Source: Paucisalibacillus globulus (lineage in GTDB: Bacteria > Bacillota > Bacilli > Bacillales > Amphibacillaceae). Taken from it: a stretch of DNA of 64,000 nt. The notes beneath the pieces were generated by a model. That model was given only the letters and a program-made list of their open reading frames with translations, had not been told where the DNA came from and did no database searches. Positions 44,473 through 53,608 of this stretch are shown one piece after another. The stretch lies in the NCBI RefSeq assembly GCF_900184735.1, contig NZ_LT855392.1, positions 217,949-281,948 on the forward strand, given 5' to 3'. The position numbers and the translations under genes were made by a program. Position 1 is the first letter of the stretch, and each line of letters begins with the position of its first letter.

Positions 44473-44943
44473 ATGACTAATTATAATAGTGAAATTTTAG
44501 ATAAACTTGATGGGAACTATAATAATTATGTGATTTTGAAAAATAAATACAATAAGCTTCTTGACCAACAGATACGTATCTTACTAAATACAATTGATAA
44601 ATACAACCCAATCATGAAATGGTATAAAATGAATAAAGTCAATTTTATGCATTATTCCTTGCCTTTTCAAACTACCTCTGGCCCTATATTAGGATATAAC
44701 AAAGAAGAAAATAGGGCTATTATTTATGATTTGGAAAAGAAACTCATAATCACAATGAGAGACACCTATCCAAGAGACGTCAAACATTACCCATACTATC
44801 AACTTATTTTGGATGGCTTTTTTATTGAATCTATAAAGTCTTTAAAATACTTAGAGGATAATTTTTCTAAAGATATCAAACTGTTAAAAGAGAATATTGA
44901 AATAGCAAGTTGTAATTTAGAAAAAGTAAAATCTATCTTATAA
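44473..44943 (+). CDS. Hypothetical protein of the element
   Basis: Protein of 156 residues, helical and Lys/Asn/Tyr-rich, with long helices at both ends (residues 8-42 and 115-155) that could form a coiled coil around a small strand region (SLPFQTTSGPILGYNKEENR). GAGAAGGTG precedes the ATG at good distance. No export signal. It is the first gene inside the left end of the element and converges on the HNH-like gene. Family unknown. Confidence 0.6.
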   Translation: MTNYNSEILDKLDGNYNNYVILKNKYNKLLDQQIRILLNTIDKYNPIMKWYKMNKVNFMHYSLPFQTTSGPILGYNKEENRAIIYDLEKKLIITMRDTYPRDVKHYPYYQLILDGFFIESIKSLKYLEDNFSKDIKLLKENIEIASCNLEKVKSIL

Positions 44944-45009
44944 AAATAACTAGTTTCTAAAACCTTTTTTAAGTCCAAAGTTTTTATTAAGAATGAAAAT
45001 TATTTTAAG

Positions 45010-45819
45010 TTATTTCTTTCGGACTATCATTTTCATATAAATATCATGTTCAAATTGAGCTTTTTTTGAAGATACTAGGTACAGATGTTCACAATTAAAG
45101 CTATCGGTTGATCTTGCTATTTTTCCAGTATTATTATTTGGTGTTAATAAAGTATGTGGAATCAAGCCATTTAGCGCTTCTTCTTCTTTTGAATTCCATC
45201 TGTTTTCTTTCCAGCAAACAAGCAAAAATATAGCATTACATAACCTTAAAACATAGATAATTTCAATGTTTTCATTTCTATATTCTAGTATTTCCTTATG
45301 AAAGGCCCGTGATGACAAAAGAATTTTTGGTTCAGAAATTCCCTGAAAAGGTAAAGAAGGAAACATATTTTGAAAAGGTGCTAAATCTACGTAAGTACCT
45401 AAAAACAAACTGACTTCACTTGTAGTTTTTTCTACTTTACCAATCATATATTTACTATTTTTTTTCAACCAACTTGAGCTATCATTTTTCCTTAAACTAT
45501 TAAAAAGTATTTTCATTACCCACTTCAATAATATTTGGTAATCATATCTAATTGTAACAATCTGTTCCGGGGATAGATTCCTTGAGAAGTAATCCATAAT
45601 AAATTTATTACCATAAGAATCCAACTTAGACAGAGCACCATTATTACAATTTTGACATACATCTTTTATGACCTGTTTTTTAGGAGATAGTTTAACTGCT
45701 TTTTTTTCACCAAGAAAGGCATATTTATATTCAGGAAATTTCGATATTAATCCAAATGGAAAAATGTGTTCAGCAGTTAATTTATTATTCACATCCTCGC
45801 AAAAAGCGCATTTTTTCAC
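45010..45819 (-). CDS. HNH-like nuclease-type protein next to the type III R-M system
   Basis: Protein of 269 residues. The N-terminus has CAFCEDVNNKLTAEHIFPFG and, at about residues 55-60, CQNCNNGALSKLDSYGNKF. The CxxC, EHxxP and CxxCN arrangement is that of zinc-binding HNH endonucleases, with His in EHIFP as the likely catalytic or metal residue. The remainder (about 100-269) is unknown. It follows the restriction subunit gene by about 100 bases in the same direction, so it may be co-transcribed with the type III genes as an accessory defence protein. That link is inferred from position. Confidence 0.65.
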   Translation of the reverse strand: MKKCAFCEDVNNKLTAEHIFPFGLISKFPEYKYAFLGEKKAVKLSPKKQVIKDVCQNCNNGALSKLDSYGNKFIMDYFSRNLSPEQIVTIRYDYQILLKWVMKILFNSLRKNDSSSWLKKNSKYMIGKVEKTTSEVSLFLGTYVDLAPFQNMFPSLPFQGISEPKILLSSRAFHKEILEYRNENIEIIYVLRLCNAIFLLVCWKENRWNSKEEEALNGLIPHTLLTPNNNTGKIARSTDSFNCEHLYLVSSKKAQFEHDIYMKMIVRKK

Positions 45820-45921
45820 TATTATCTATCCCTTTAATTTATTTGAATTGATATAAATTCCGTCAAAAAATCCCAAGTTATATATTCAACTCAGGATTTC
45901 TTGCCAAATGAACTAATTACT

Positions 45922-48225
45922 TCAATCGTAGGTTCCATCCAAACAGACATCTATTGTTTCTTCAATATCTTTACACCATATTGGCTTAATCTTCCCATTC
46001 TTTAGAACCCATACAGTATATCCATTTTTGGTAATTTTTGAGATGTTATCATCCCACTTACCTTGAGTAATCAATCTGATTTTTAATTCTTGCCCTTTTC
46101 CAACCTGTTTCAGATGAAATAGCTTTTTGGAAGAGTCCTCTACAATTAAATGATCACCTTTAGTATCTATAGCTACAATGCTATCTTTTTGCCAAACAAT
46201 AAAGTCTGGGTTAAAGTTTTTTGTTGAACCTAATGAAAGTAATGGCACCTCGAAGAATCCTCTTGAAGGATTTCTCATCCAATCATAATTTTTATTATCT
46301 AAACCAAGAGCAAACTTTTTCTCAAATTCATTTAGACCACTATAACCTTCATGTAATGAATTATTGAATTTAATTTTATCATTTGGATTAACTGGTAATG
46401 AAGGAGCTTCAATATTATTTAGATTATTCTGTATCACTATAGAATAATCTAAATAGTCCTCTACCACTTTATAAGCAGACTCTCTTAAATGTTCAGCAGC
46501 TCTACTATTATATTCTACTAATGCATCAAATTTCACATTTTCTATATCTGATAAATTAACTGCTTTAGCATAATACTTTTGTATTTCCCTAACAAAAATC
46601 CATCGAGCAGAAACAGGATTGCTATGGTCTAATTCAACCCATTCAACATCATGATCATTTTCAGAACCAATGGTTTGAAGTACTTGTATTCTTCCACCTT
46701 TACCAATTGTATTTACTTTATCATCCCTAAAATCCTGTATATTATCTATTACATTCTTTATAGGTTTTTTTGCACTTTCGGAATATATTGAAATCTCAGG
46801 GACGTATAATTTTTTTTGAGGAGCTTGAAGGGGTCTATCCTTTCCTGAACCACTCTTAAAGTATTGTAGATTGATTTCCGGAGATTCTGATGCTAATTTA
46901 GCTTTAACCTCTAACAATACTTCCTCAAAAACACTTTTTTCATCAGTTCTAATATAAAACTGGGCGGTATTTAACTCCTGTTCAGCATAATGTGTTACGC
47001 CAGGCTGCCTTAATGCTCGCCCTATTATTTGTTCAATCTGTATTCTTGAACCCATATCTTTATCAATGTATGCAAAGTAGCAGGATGGGTCGTCCCACCC
47101 TTCTTGTAGTGTCTGGTTAAATATAATGTGCTTATAATCACCATCAATAAAATCATCATAATCAGAATCTCCGCCTGAGAACAAATGGAAATTATCTGGT
47201 GGCGGAAATTTTTTGTCAAACTTCAAGTTACAATAGACCGCTATTTCGGAGGGATTAATTCCTTTTTCCTCAACTAGATAACGCCAAATTACTATTGGTC
47301 TAGCTAATCTATCATGAAAAGGTTGCTTTATTTGATCCTTTTCAACACCTGAAATAATATTGGTGTTTGTAACATAAATAGCTTTAGGAGAAAATGGTTT
47401 ACTACAATTTTTAGCTACACCAGATACCCTTTTAAATTCCTCAATCATATCGTCAATTGTTTCCTCCATAGGAGTTACGTATCCGCCTAGTAGGATATTT
47501 TGTTTTACTAGGCCTGACTTTACAACCTCGGAACTTTTTACTGATGTTATAAAATCCTCATCATTCCAACCCTTATCGTCTCTTAAACGATCAATTATTT
47601 TCTTTAACGATTCTGGGACTTTAACTGTTGCACTAGCTGCTATCAAAGCATCTGGCTCTAACTCTAGTAATAAGTCCGTCTGTTGATTTGATAGATTATG
47701 TCCTTCATCATAGACAATAATAAACGGTCTCCTAATCCCATTATGGTTACGTCTCTTTTTTAATAGTTCCCATAATGAATCATCTGCACTATCAAGTTGA
47801 ACTTTGAATATCTTTCTATCACCTTGATCTTTATCCTTTTGATTGAATTTTCCTACAGTTGCTATTAGCACCAAACCCTTATCAGATTGTGTAATGTCTT
47901 TAGGTTTACAATCCAACAAAGGTTTTACATTAAATCCACTAAGTACACTAGAATACTTTCCAGATGATAAATTCGAATAAGTTTGCCATACTACAACCTT
48001 TCCCTTCGAAAGCCATAACACAATAGGTTGTACAGGTAATGTACTTCTTATTTGTTCTATTGCATCAGATAAAATAAGTGTCTTACCACTTCCAGTGATA
48101 GAGGATAAATTTTGATAGAAAGGAACAATTTTTGTTCTTGTTACTGTTAGTGGATCTGACATATAATCATTAAATCTTTTGGCAATCTGATTCGATGCTT
48201 TAAGTTGAAAAGGTAAAATTACCAT
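45922..48225 (-). CDS. Type III restriction enzyme, Res subunit (helicase-nuclease)
   Basis: Protein of 767 residues. It has superfamily 2 helicase motifs: TGSGKT (Walker A, about 44-49), a DEGH box (YDEGHNLSNQQ, near 173), SATV motif III near 190 and a late QIIGRALRQPG motif VI near 410. The C-terminal nuclease motif NPDFIVWQKDSIVAIDTKGD (about 690) fits PD-(D/E)xK with DTK in place of ExK. It cuts DNA after translocation when both head-to-head sites are unmodified. It starts directly after the Mod stop codon with no gap. Confidence 0.9.
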   Translation of the reverse strand: MVILPFQLKASNQIAKRFNDYMSDPLTVTRTKIVPFYQNLSSITGSGKTLILSDAIEQIRSTLPVQPIVLWLSKGKVVVWQTYSNLSSGKYSSVLSGFNVKPLLDCKPKDITQSDKGLVLIATVGKFNQKDKDQGDRKIFKVQLDSADDSLWELLKKRRNHNGIRRPFIIVYDEGHNLSNQQTDLLLELEPDALIAASATVKVPESLKKIIDRLRDDKGWNDEDFITSVKSSEVVKSGLVKQNILLGGYVTPMEETIDDMIEEFKRVSGVAKNCSKPFSPKAIYVTNTNIISGVEKDQIKQPFHDRLARPIVIWRYLVEEKGINPSEIAVYCNLKFDKKFPPPDNFHLFSGGDSDYDDFIDGDYKHIIFNQTLQEGWDDPSCYFAYIDKDMGSRIQIEQIIGRALRQPGVTHYAEQELNTAQFYIRTDEKSVFEEVLLEVKAKLASESPEINLQYFKSGSGKDRPLQAPQKKLYVPEISIYSESAKKPIKNVIDNIQDFRDDKVNTIGKGGRIQVLQTIGSENDHDVEWVELDHSNPVSARWIFVREIQKYYAKAVNLSDIENVKFDALVEYNSRAAEHLRESAYKVVEDYLDYSIVIQNNLNNIEAPSLPVNPNDKIKFNNSLHEGYSGLNEFEKKFALGLDNKNYDWMRNPSRGFFEVPLLSLGSTKNFNPDFIVWQKDSIVAIDTKGDHLIVEDSSKKLFHLKQVGKGQELKIRLITQGKWDDNISKITKNGYTVWVLKNGKIKPIWCKDIEETIDVCLDGTYD

Positions 48226-50241
48226 TTAATTACTCACCTCACTCTCATTAAATGGATCAGTATTTTCGTTTAATCCCAAATGAGTTAATATTTTATCAGG
48301 AATCTTATAAAATCTAACACTCTTAGTCTGAAGTACTTCATAACGAGCATATACATGATAAGGGGTATTTAAACCAGCTCTTTTTGCTTCATTAACAACT
48401 GTTTCATAAGTTTCTAGATTAAGTTCACCAACTTGATCTAATCCATTCCAAATAATAAAGTATCCTTCATTTACATCATTTCTTCCTACAAGGTATTTAT
48501 AATTTTCATCATCAATTCTAATTAAATTTGAACTAGCTCTTCGTTCATTTTCCCAGTGGGAAGTAATAACTACATCTATTAATTCATCTTTCTTCATAGT
48601 CAAAACTGTTTGTGCATCTATTTTCTTCATTAATACTCGAAATTCGAAACCACTTTTTATAGGTTCCGTAGTTTTTTCAAGGTATCCATTCTCATTTGGT
48701 CTTTCTCCAGATATTACTCTTCTTAATCTTTCTGCGGTAATACTCCTAGCGTACTTATCACCTTTTTCAGAATTACCTTGTTCAATTAAAATGAATCGCC
48801 GTTCAGTTTCTGCCTCTTTATTAAGTTCCAAAACCGCGTGACCTGTGGTTCCAGAACCTGCATAGGGATCAAGAACTAATCCCTTCGGCGGACACCAAAG
48901 TTGAATAATTTTCTTAATCAATTTAAGGGGCTTTACTGTTTGGAAATTATGTCCTTTACCTAAAATCTCATCTAGTTCATTTATCCCCGATTGGCTGTGT
49001 CCTGATTCTTGGTGTGCCCAAGATTGGGCTCCTAGTATAAATGGAACCTCATATTCTTCGTCTGCCCAGAATGTAAGTGGAACCTTTCCTCTCTTTACGC
49101 TCTTGAGATGTCTCTTAATAGCAGGTCTACCTACACCATCTTTTGTAAAGTACAAGGTTGGCCAGACATTGTTGTCACGTATATTTTCAGCTAACTCTCG
49201 AGATTTCTTTATTAATTCAGAGTTATACACGGATTCATCTTCGACAACAGGATTGTTATCTAAACTTTGTTCTTTGGAAATATACGGTATTGGTGCTCCC
49301 TTAATTATTAGTGCATTCGGTCTATTATCGTTAAGCTTTTTTTCTTCGTATTTTAATCCCCAATCTTCAAGCCATCTTTTCATAGACTTCTTCGGATTAG
49401 TCCAAGATCTGGAACCTGGATAATGCAATGCTCCGGTAAATGGAGATTGTATAGCATATCTATCTTTTTCAGTAACTCGAGCAGCAGTTGAATCGCTGTT
49501 CCTCCATAATCCTTCTGGGTCATTGTCCGGATTTTTATACTTTGAGTTGGTGCTTGCGTCTCTTGGTAGTAAACCTGTTTTTGCTAATGTTCTATCTTTA
49601 GCATAAACCAAAACATATTCGGTTGCAGTAGAAACATGAGTTGTATCATTCTTAGGTGAATAAGACTTCTGCCAGTTTATGATACCTATTCTATTTTCCT
49701 CACCAAAGACCTCATCCATCATCATTCCCAAATGAAAAAGTTCATTGTCGTCAATACAAATGGCAATAACTCCATTTGGTTTTAACATTTTCCACATCAT
49801 TTGCAGTCTCGGCATCATTGCCTTCATCCATTTTGTATGTTTTGAACCATCATCTTCTGCTACAATAGTACCTAAGTCGGGGTCATTTGGATCGGTATCC
49901 CATTTATCATTATATCTAAAGTGCTGTCCCCCAGTATTATAAGGTGGATCAGTGACTATTAAATCTACTTGTTCACGATATTTATACAAAGTAACCATCG
50001 CTTGAAGATTTTCACCTTCTATGATGAGATTTTTAGACTGTTCTTCTTCATTACCAACGCATAGCTTCCTATCTACTCTAGTAACTCGTGGTCTTACTTT
50101 CTTGTAAATTTCTTCTGCAGTTCTTTTTCCATTAAAACTTATTGCTATTCCACCGTTTACCATATTCTTAACGATTTTGAGTAAATCTTCTCGATCTAAA
50201 AATTCTAAACCATCTGTTGTGATGTTATTATATACCATCAA
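48226..50241 (-). CDS. Type III DNA adenine methyltransferase, Mod subunit
   Basis: Protein of 671 residues of the beta class of N6-adenine methyltransferases. The catalytic motif IV DPPYNTGG lies near residue 98 and the SAM-binding motif I LDPYAGSGTTGHAVLEL near 455, in that order. The large region between the two, and the C-terminus, contain the target recognition domain. It modifies one strand of a short asymmetric site and gives the Res subunit its specificity. First gene of the operon mod-res-(HNH). The reading frame shows no simple repeat tract that would suggest phase variation. Confidence 0.92.
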   Translation of the reverse strand: MMVYNNITTDGLEFLDREDLLKIVKNMVNGGIAISFNGKRTAEEIYKKVRPRVTRVDRKLCVGNEEEQSKNLIIEGENLQAMVTLYKYREQVDLIVTDPPYNTGGQHFRYNDKWDTDPNDPDLGTIVAEDDGSKHTKWMKAMMPRLQMMWKMLKPNGVIAICIDDNELFHLGMMMDEVFGEENRIGIINWQKSYSPKNDTTHVSTATEYVLVYAKDRTLAKTGLLPRDASTNSKYKNPDNDPEGLWRNSDSTAARVTEKDRYAIQSPFTGALHYPGSRSWTNPKKSMKRWLEDWGLKYEEKKLNDNRPNALIIKGAPIPYISKEQSLDNNPVVEDESVYNSELIKKSRELAENIRDNNVWPTLYFTKDGVGRPAIKRHLKSVKRGKVPLTFWADEEYEVPFILGAQSWAHQESGHSQSGINELDEILGKGHNFQTVKPLKLIKKIIQLWCPPKGLVLDPYAGSGTTGHAVLELNKEAETERRFILIEQGNSEKGDKYARSITAERLRRVISGERPNENGYLEKTTEPIKSGFEFRVLMKKIDAQTVLTMKKDELIDVVITSHWENERRASSNLIRIDDENYKYLVGRNDVNEGYFIIWNGLDQVGELNLETYETVVNEAKRAGLNTPYHVYARYEVLQTKSVRFYKIPDKILTHLGLNENTDPFNESEVSN

Positions 50242-50415
50242 AAATCCTCCCTATGCAGGTAATTAATTGCGATATAATACCCAAATTACATGTACTATTT
50301 TTCTTAATCTATCATAACACATTTCCCAAAAATAAACACACCAAACAGAACTAGTGTTCCCTCCTTCTCTTTTGCATTAAGATAGATAATGCGACTTTCA
50401 GATATATACATATTA

Positions 50416-52431
50416 TTACAATTCATTTTCTCTAATAAAGTTATGTTTTCTTGCCTTTCTTCTTTTCTTGTCCTTATACTTCGAAAGATTTACATTTTTT
50501 TCGTTCTTTTGAGCAGTTGTATTGATTATTGCACTAAATATATCACCAGTTGCCTTAGAAGCATTAACATGGTCATTATTGCTATAAGACTTTGGTGACT
50601 GTTGCAAGTCTGCTCGTACATCTTTCTCACCAATTCTAAGATTCTTAGAAAATTCACCTGTATTTCTACCATTAATACATAATTCCAGAATTCTAGCCTT
50701 AGATTTTGATGGAAGCTTTGATAATGTATTATCATTAACACTTGGATAAAGAACTTTCAAGTGATTATCAATCTTTATAGATAAATCATTTTTATTAGAT
50801 TCTCTAGCCCGAATTTGTTCTTTTGTATTAGCGTATTTAACAGAAGAATTAAAGACTTTTTCTGCATCCCAACCTTTGAAGTATTCAGCGTATTCTTTTT
50901 GTTGTTTAATCTTAGTCCTTTCTAAGATTACTAGACTATTTACATTGTCTTTCCAATCCTTCAATAACTGTTCAGCTTTTACGTATGAATCTGAATATTT
51001 TTCTAAGTTATTTTCTAGTTCAGGAATATCAATTCTTAATACTCCTTCTTTAGTAAACTTATCTACATAAGATGATTTTAAAGCCATTGCTTTATCATTA
51101 TTACTTAGTACATCTGCAAAATCAGGGTACAAGAATCTAAATTCCTCATTTGTAAATGATTGTTGGATTACATAAGCTCGTTTAGAATGTTTATTTATTT
51201 CATTATAAGCGTGAACTTTTTTGTTATAATCTTCAACTTTAGTTGCATATTCTTGTTGTCTTAAAGAGAATTGTTCTTCAAATTTATTTGGTATGAATCC
51301 ATACAATAATACATCTTGTGGCTTATCTTTATATACAAATTTTGCTTTTTTCAAGGTTTTTCCTATAGAAGTAATTTCTAGCTTTTCATTAGATAATTTT
51401 AACTTCCAATAATCTAATCGTTTTAGATTATCTTTTGCTATTGAAAAATCGACATGCCCTTGCGCCCTTCTAGCAATAACTTTAAGTGAATCCAAATCCT
51501 CCTTCGACAGCTGTGAGTTTTTACGTAGACTTCTAAGCTCTTCTATAGTTGCTACCCTAATTGTTTCACGGATTTCCTCAAGACTACTTATGTTTTTACT
51601 TAGCCCTTCTAATTCATGATTTACTTTTTCAATGTTCTGGTTTTCTTTTGCGAAATGTGATTTGGGGACATATTCTATTCCAAATTGTTCAGCTTTTTCT
51701 TTTTCCCTTTGTTCAAATTTGTATTCAGATCTTGTTAACCGATACTTAGGAATTTTTTCTAATCCTTGTTTTTCATAACTTTCATGGGACACTCTCTCAT
51801 TTACGTTAAACTTTTTATAATATTCATTTACCTTTTCAGCAAAGTTTTTTCTCCAAGTTATGACCTTATCGTTGCCATCCCATCCAATTAAATCTATCTT
51901 TCTGGTTTTCTTATTTCCCTTTTTGTTGTAAACAAAATTTCCTTCTTTATCTAGAATGTACTCCTTTTTAGATTTTTGTTTGATCCACTCACCATTCTCG
52001 TCAAATGGTCTAATTGTCAGCATGATATGAGCATGTGGATTATGTTCAACATCTCTATGTATTGAGACATCTGCTACCATTCCATCATTCACAAAATTAT
52101 CTTGTACAAATTCCTCTAGCATTTTTCTTTGAGTTTTATAACCCAATTCTATTGGTAAAGCAACTCTGACCTCTCTTGCCAATCGACTGTTTGCATTTTT
52201 TTCAATCCACTCAACTTCGTTCCATAATTTTTCACGATTATAAACCCATTCCGGTGCATGTTTTGGTGCAAAAATAAATGTCTCAGGTGCAATAGTTCTT
52301 TTCCTATATGATTTAGTCTCCATATCAAGCTCGGAGTATAAATTTTCACCACTTCTATATGCTGCACTAGCAACTGCTGATTGTCCTTTTTTTCTACTAA
52401 TAGGGCTAACACTTAAATAAAATGTACTCAT
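50416..52431 (-). CDS. MobA/MobL family relaxase
   Basis: Protein of 671 residues. The N-terminal relaxase domain has STFYLSVSPISRKKGQSAVA and ASAAYRSGE, with the three-His metal motif HNPHAHIML near 130-138, preceded by ADVSIHRDVE. These mark the MobQ class of relaxases. After about residue 240 long helical, Lys/Glu-rich segments follow. It nicks oriT and pilots single-stranded DNA into the transfer channel of a helper. The candidate oriT lies directly upstream (52455-52560). Confidence 0.92.
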   Translation of the reverse strand: MSTFYLSVSPISRKKGQSAVASAAYRSGENLYSELDMETKSYRKRTIAPETFIFAPKHAPEWVYNREKLWNEVEWIEKNANSRLAREVRVALPIELGYKTQRKMLEEFVQDNFVNDGMVADVSIHRDVEHNPHAHIMLTIRPFDENGEWIKQKSKKEYILDKEGNFVYNKKGNKKTRKIDLIGWDGNDKVITWRKNFAEKVNEYYKKFNVNERVSHESYEKQGLEKIPKYRLTRSEYKFEQREKEKAEQFGIEYVPKSHFAKENQNIEKVNHELEGLSKNISSLEEIRETIRVATIEELRSLRKNSQLSKEDLDSLKVIARRAQGHVDFSIAKDNLKRLDYWKLKLSNEKLEITSIGKTLKKAKFVYKDKPQDVLLYGFIPNKFEEQFSLRQQEYATKVEDYNKKVHAYNEINKHSKRAYVIQQSFTNEEFRFLYPDFADVLSNNDKAMALKSSYVDKFTKEGVLRIDIPELENNLEKYSDSYVKAEQLLKDWKDNVNSLVILERTKIKQQKEYAEYFKGWDAEKVFNSSVKYANTKEQIRARESNKNDLSIKIDNHLKVLYPSVNDNTLSKLPSKSKARILELCINGRNTGEFSKNLRIGEKDVRADLQQSPKSYSNNDHVNASKATGDIFSAIINTTAQKNEKNVNLSKYKDKKRRKARKHNFIRENEL

Positions 52432-52454
52432 GTATTTCTCCCTCCTTTTTTACT

Positions 52455-52560
52455 CCCGCTAGGTTATTAGCGTAAGCTAACGTTTTGAAAGATTATTAAG
52501 CTCATAATCTTTCACCCATCAACACCTTTTATAAAGGTGTGTAAATGGGCACTATGATGA
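52455..52560. other. Candidate oriT: cluster of inverted repeats upstream of the relaxase gene
   Basis: Within about 100 bases there are three inverted repeats. TTAGCGTAAGCTAA is at about 52467-52480. A perfect 10-bp stem GAAAGATTAT with ATAATCTTTC flanks a 7-base loop at about 52488-52514. ACACCTTT-TAT-AAAGGTGT lies inside outer arms CCCAT and ATGGG at about 52515-52549. Position and structure suit a MobQ-type oriT. No nic site was identified. Confidence 0.5.
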
Positions 52561-52696
52561 TTAGGGCCTGCAATAAGGACTGACTTTTACCAACAAATTG
52601 TTTCAATATATACATTTTACCCTTCTATATAATTTAGCCGTATTGTGTTAGAATGTATTGGAGTATCTATATTAATTTAGCTCTATCAAAATAGTG

Positions 52697-52726
52697 ATAG
52701 GAAAGGGCTATTCCCCTTTCCTATCA
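52697..52726. repeat. Perfect 12-bp hairpin
   Basis: GATAGGAAAGGG (52697-52708), a 6-base loop, then CCCTTTCCTATC (52715-52726). There is no T-run on either side, so it is not an ordinary terminator. A hairpin with the same AGGAAAGGG/CCCCTTTC core occurs at 58618-58637 in the same element. Confidence 0.75.
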
Positions 52727-52795
52727 TGTACCAATCCTTTTCTTCCTTGCGACAGAAGAATACATGAAAAGTCATAGATTACTATGGCTTTTTTG

Positions 52796-52985
52796 TTACC
52801 AGTCATTTAGATTGTGCTTCGTCAATTCGTGTTTAAGAGCCGCCAACGCCTTTTCAATCTCTCCAATGCGGATTATTCACATCTTTGATGTAATCCCCCG
52901 TAAACACGTTCTTTTCACTTTTTGTGGCTAATTGAACATATTGCATTAGATCTGCTATCAAGTGCTTCACTTTTATTTCAGTCAT
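52796..52985 (-). pseudogene. Small element gene with a frameshift
   Basis: ATG 52985 follows AAAGGGGATTG and opens a frame of 43 residues (TEIKVKHLIADLMQYVQLAT ... KDVNNPHWRD, stop at 52854). In the next frame the sequence goes on as RIGEIEKALAALKHELTKHN and ends at 52796. Removing one C near 52869 would join both parts into a helical protein of about 62 residues. It lies between the replication genes and the relaxase. It may be a broken accessory gene or contain a sequencing error. Confidence 0.5.
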
Positions 52986-53005
52986 TTATAACAATCCCCT
53001 TTAGT

Positions 53006-53596
53006 TCAAAATTGGTCCATCATTTTTTTCATTTCTTGAATCAAATTCTCTTTATCATACTGAAAGTTGTTATCCCATTTCATAAAGGCGTCTATATCTT
53101 CTTTGCTTTTGGTTGTTAATGACCATGAATAGTTAGATAAACAAAATACATATAAATCAATATCTTTAATGCAATACAATGTCCCTAAATCTCTATATTT
53201 CATTTGTTTAGAAGTTATTTTCATATCAGCCATTTCTATTTCATTTGTGTCCTTAGCTTGTTGCCATGCTTTTTCAGGTTTTTCCACAACAACTAATTTC
53301 TTTAGCCATTCCATAGCTAAAAAAGCAGTTTTTATTTCTTCTTTTTGCAAACTAATTGCCAAGTCATCTCCATTTTCTAATGGAAGTTCTTTTAAAAGCA
53401 AGTAATTTAAAATGACATTAATAATTTCATCCTTTAGCCCCATCCTTCGCATACTATTAATGGTTTTTATATGCTCGATATTAATATTTTCTTTTCTTTC
53501 GTTTTTGAGAAACTCTTTAACCATTGATTCAGGAGTAATTGTTCTAAAAGAATCTATTAATTTACTTTGTAAACTTTGTTTATATATAACCCTCAC
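53006..53596 (-). CDS. DnaD/DnaB-like replication protein of the element
   Basis: Protein of 196 residues. Residues 40-110 (NSMRRMGLKDEIINVILNYL, then AFLAMEWLKKLVV) resemble the DnaB_2/DnaD C-terminal domain, in which a helical stretch with a LNYLLLK-type motif binds DNA. The C-terminal part is unassigned. It starts (GTG) a few bases after the stop of the 298-residue protein gene, so the two are translationally linked, as replisome organiser pairs are. A role in autonomous replication of the excised element is inferred. Confidence 0.6.
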   Translation of the reverse strand: MRVIYKQSLQSKLIDSFRTITPESMVKEFLKNERKENINIEHIKTINSMRRMGLKDEIINVILNYLLLKELPLENGDDLAISLQKEEIKTAFLAMEWLKKLVVVEKPEKAWQQAKDTNEIEMADMKITSKQMKYRDLGTLYCIKDIDLYVFCLSNYSWSLTTKSKEDIDAFMKWDNNFQYDKENLIQEMKKMMDQF

Positions 53597-53608
53597 CTCA
53601 CACCGACC

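Noticed and set aside
49103-49423. Plus-strand frame of 106 codons inside the mod gene
   Set aside because: Antisense to the methyltransferase between its conserved motifs; no start signal.
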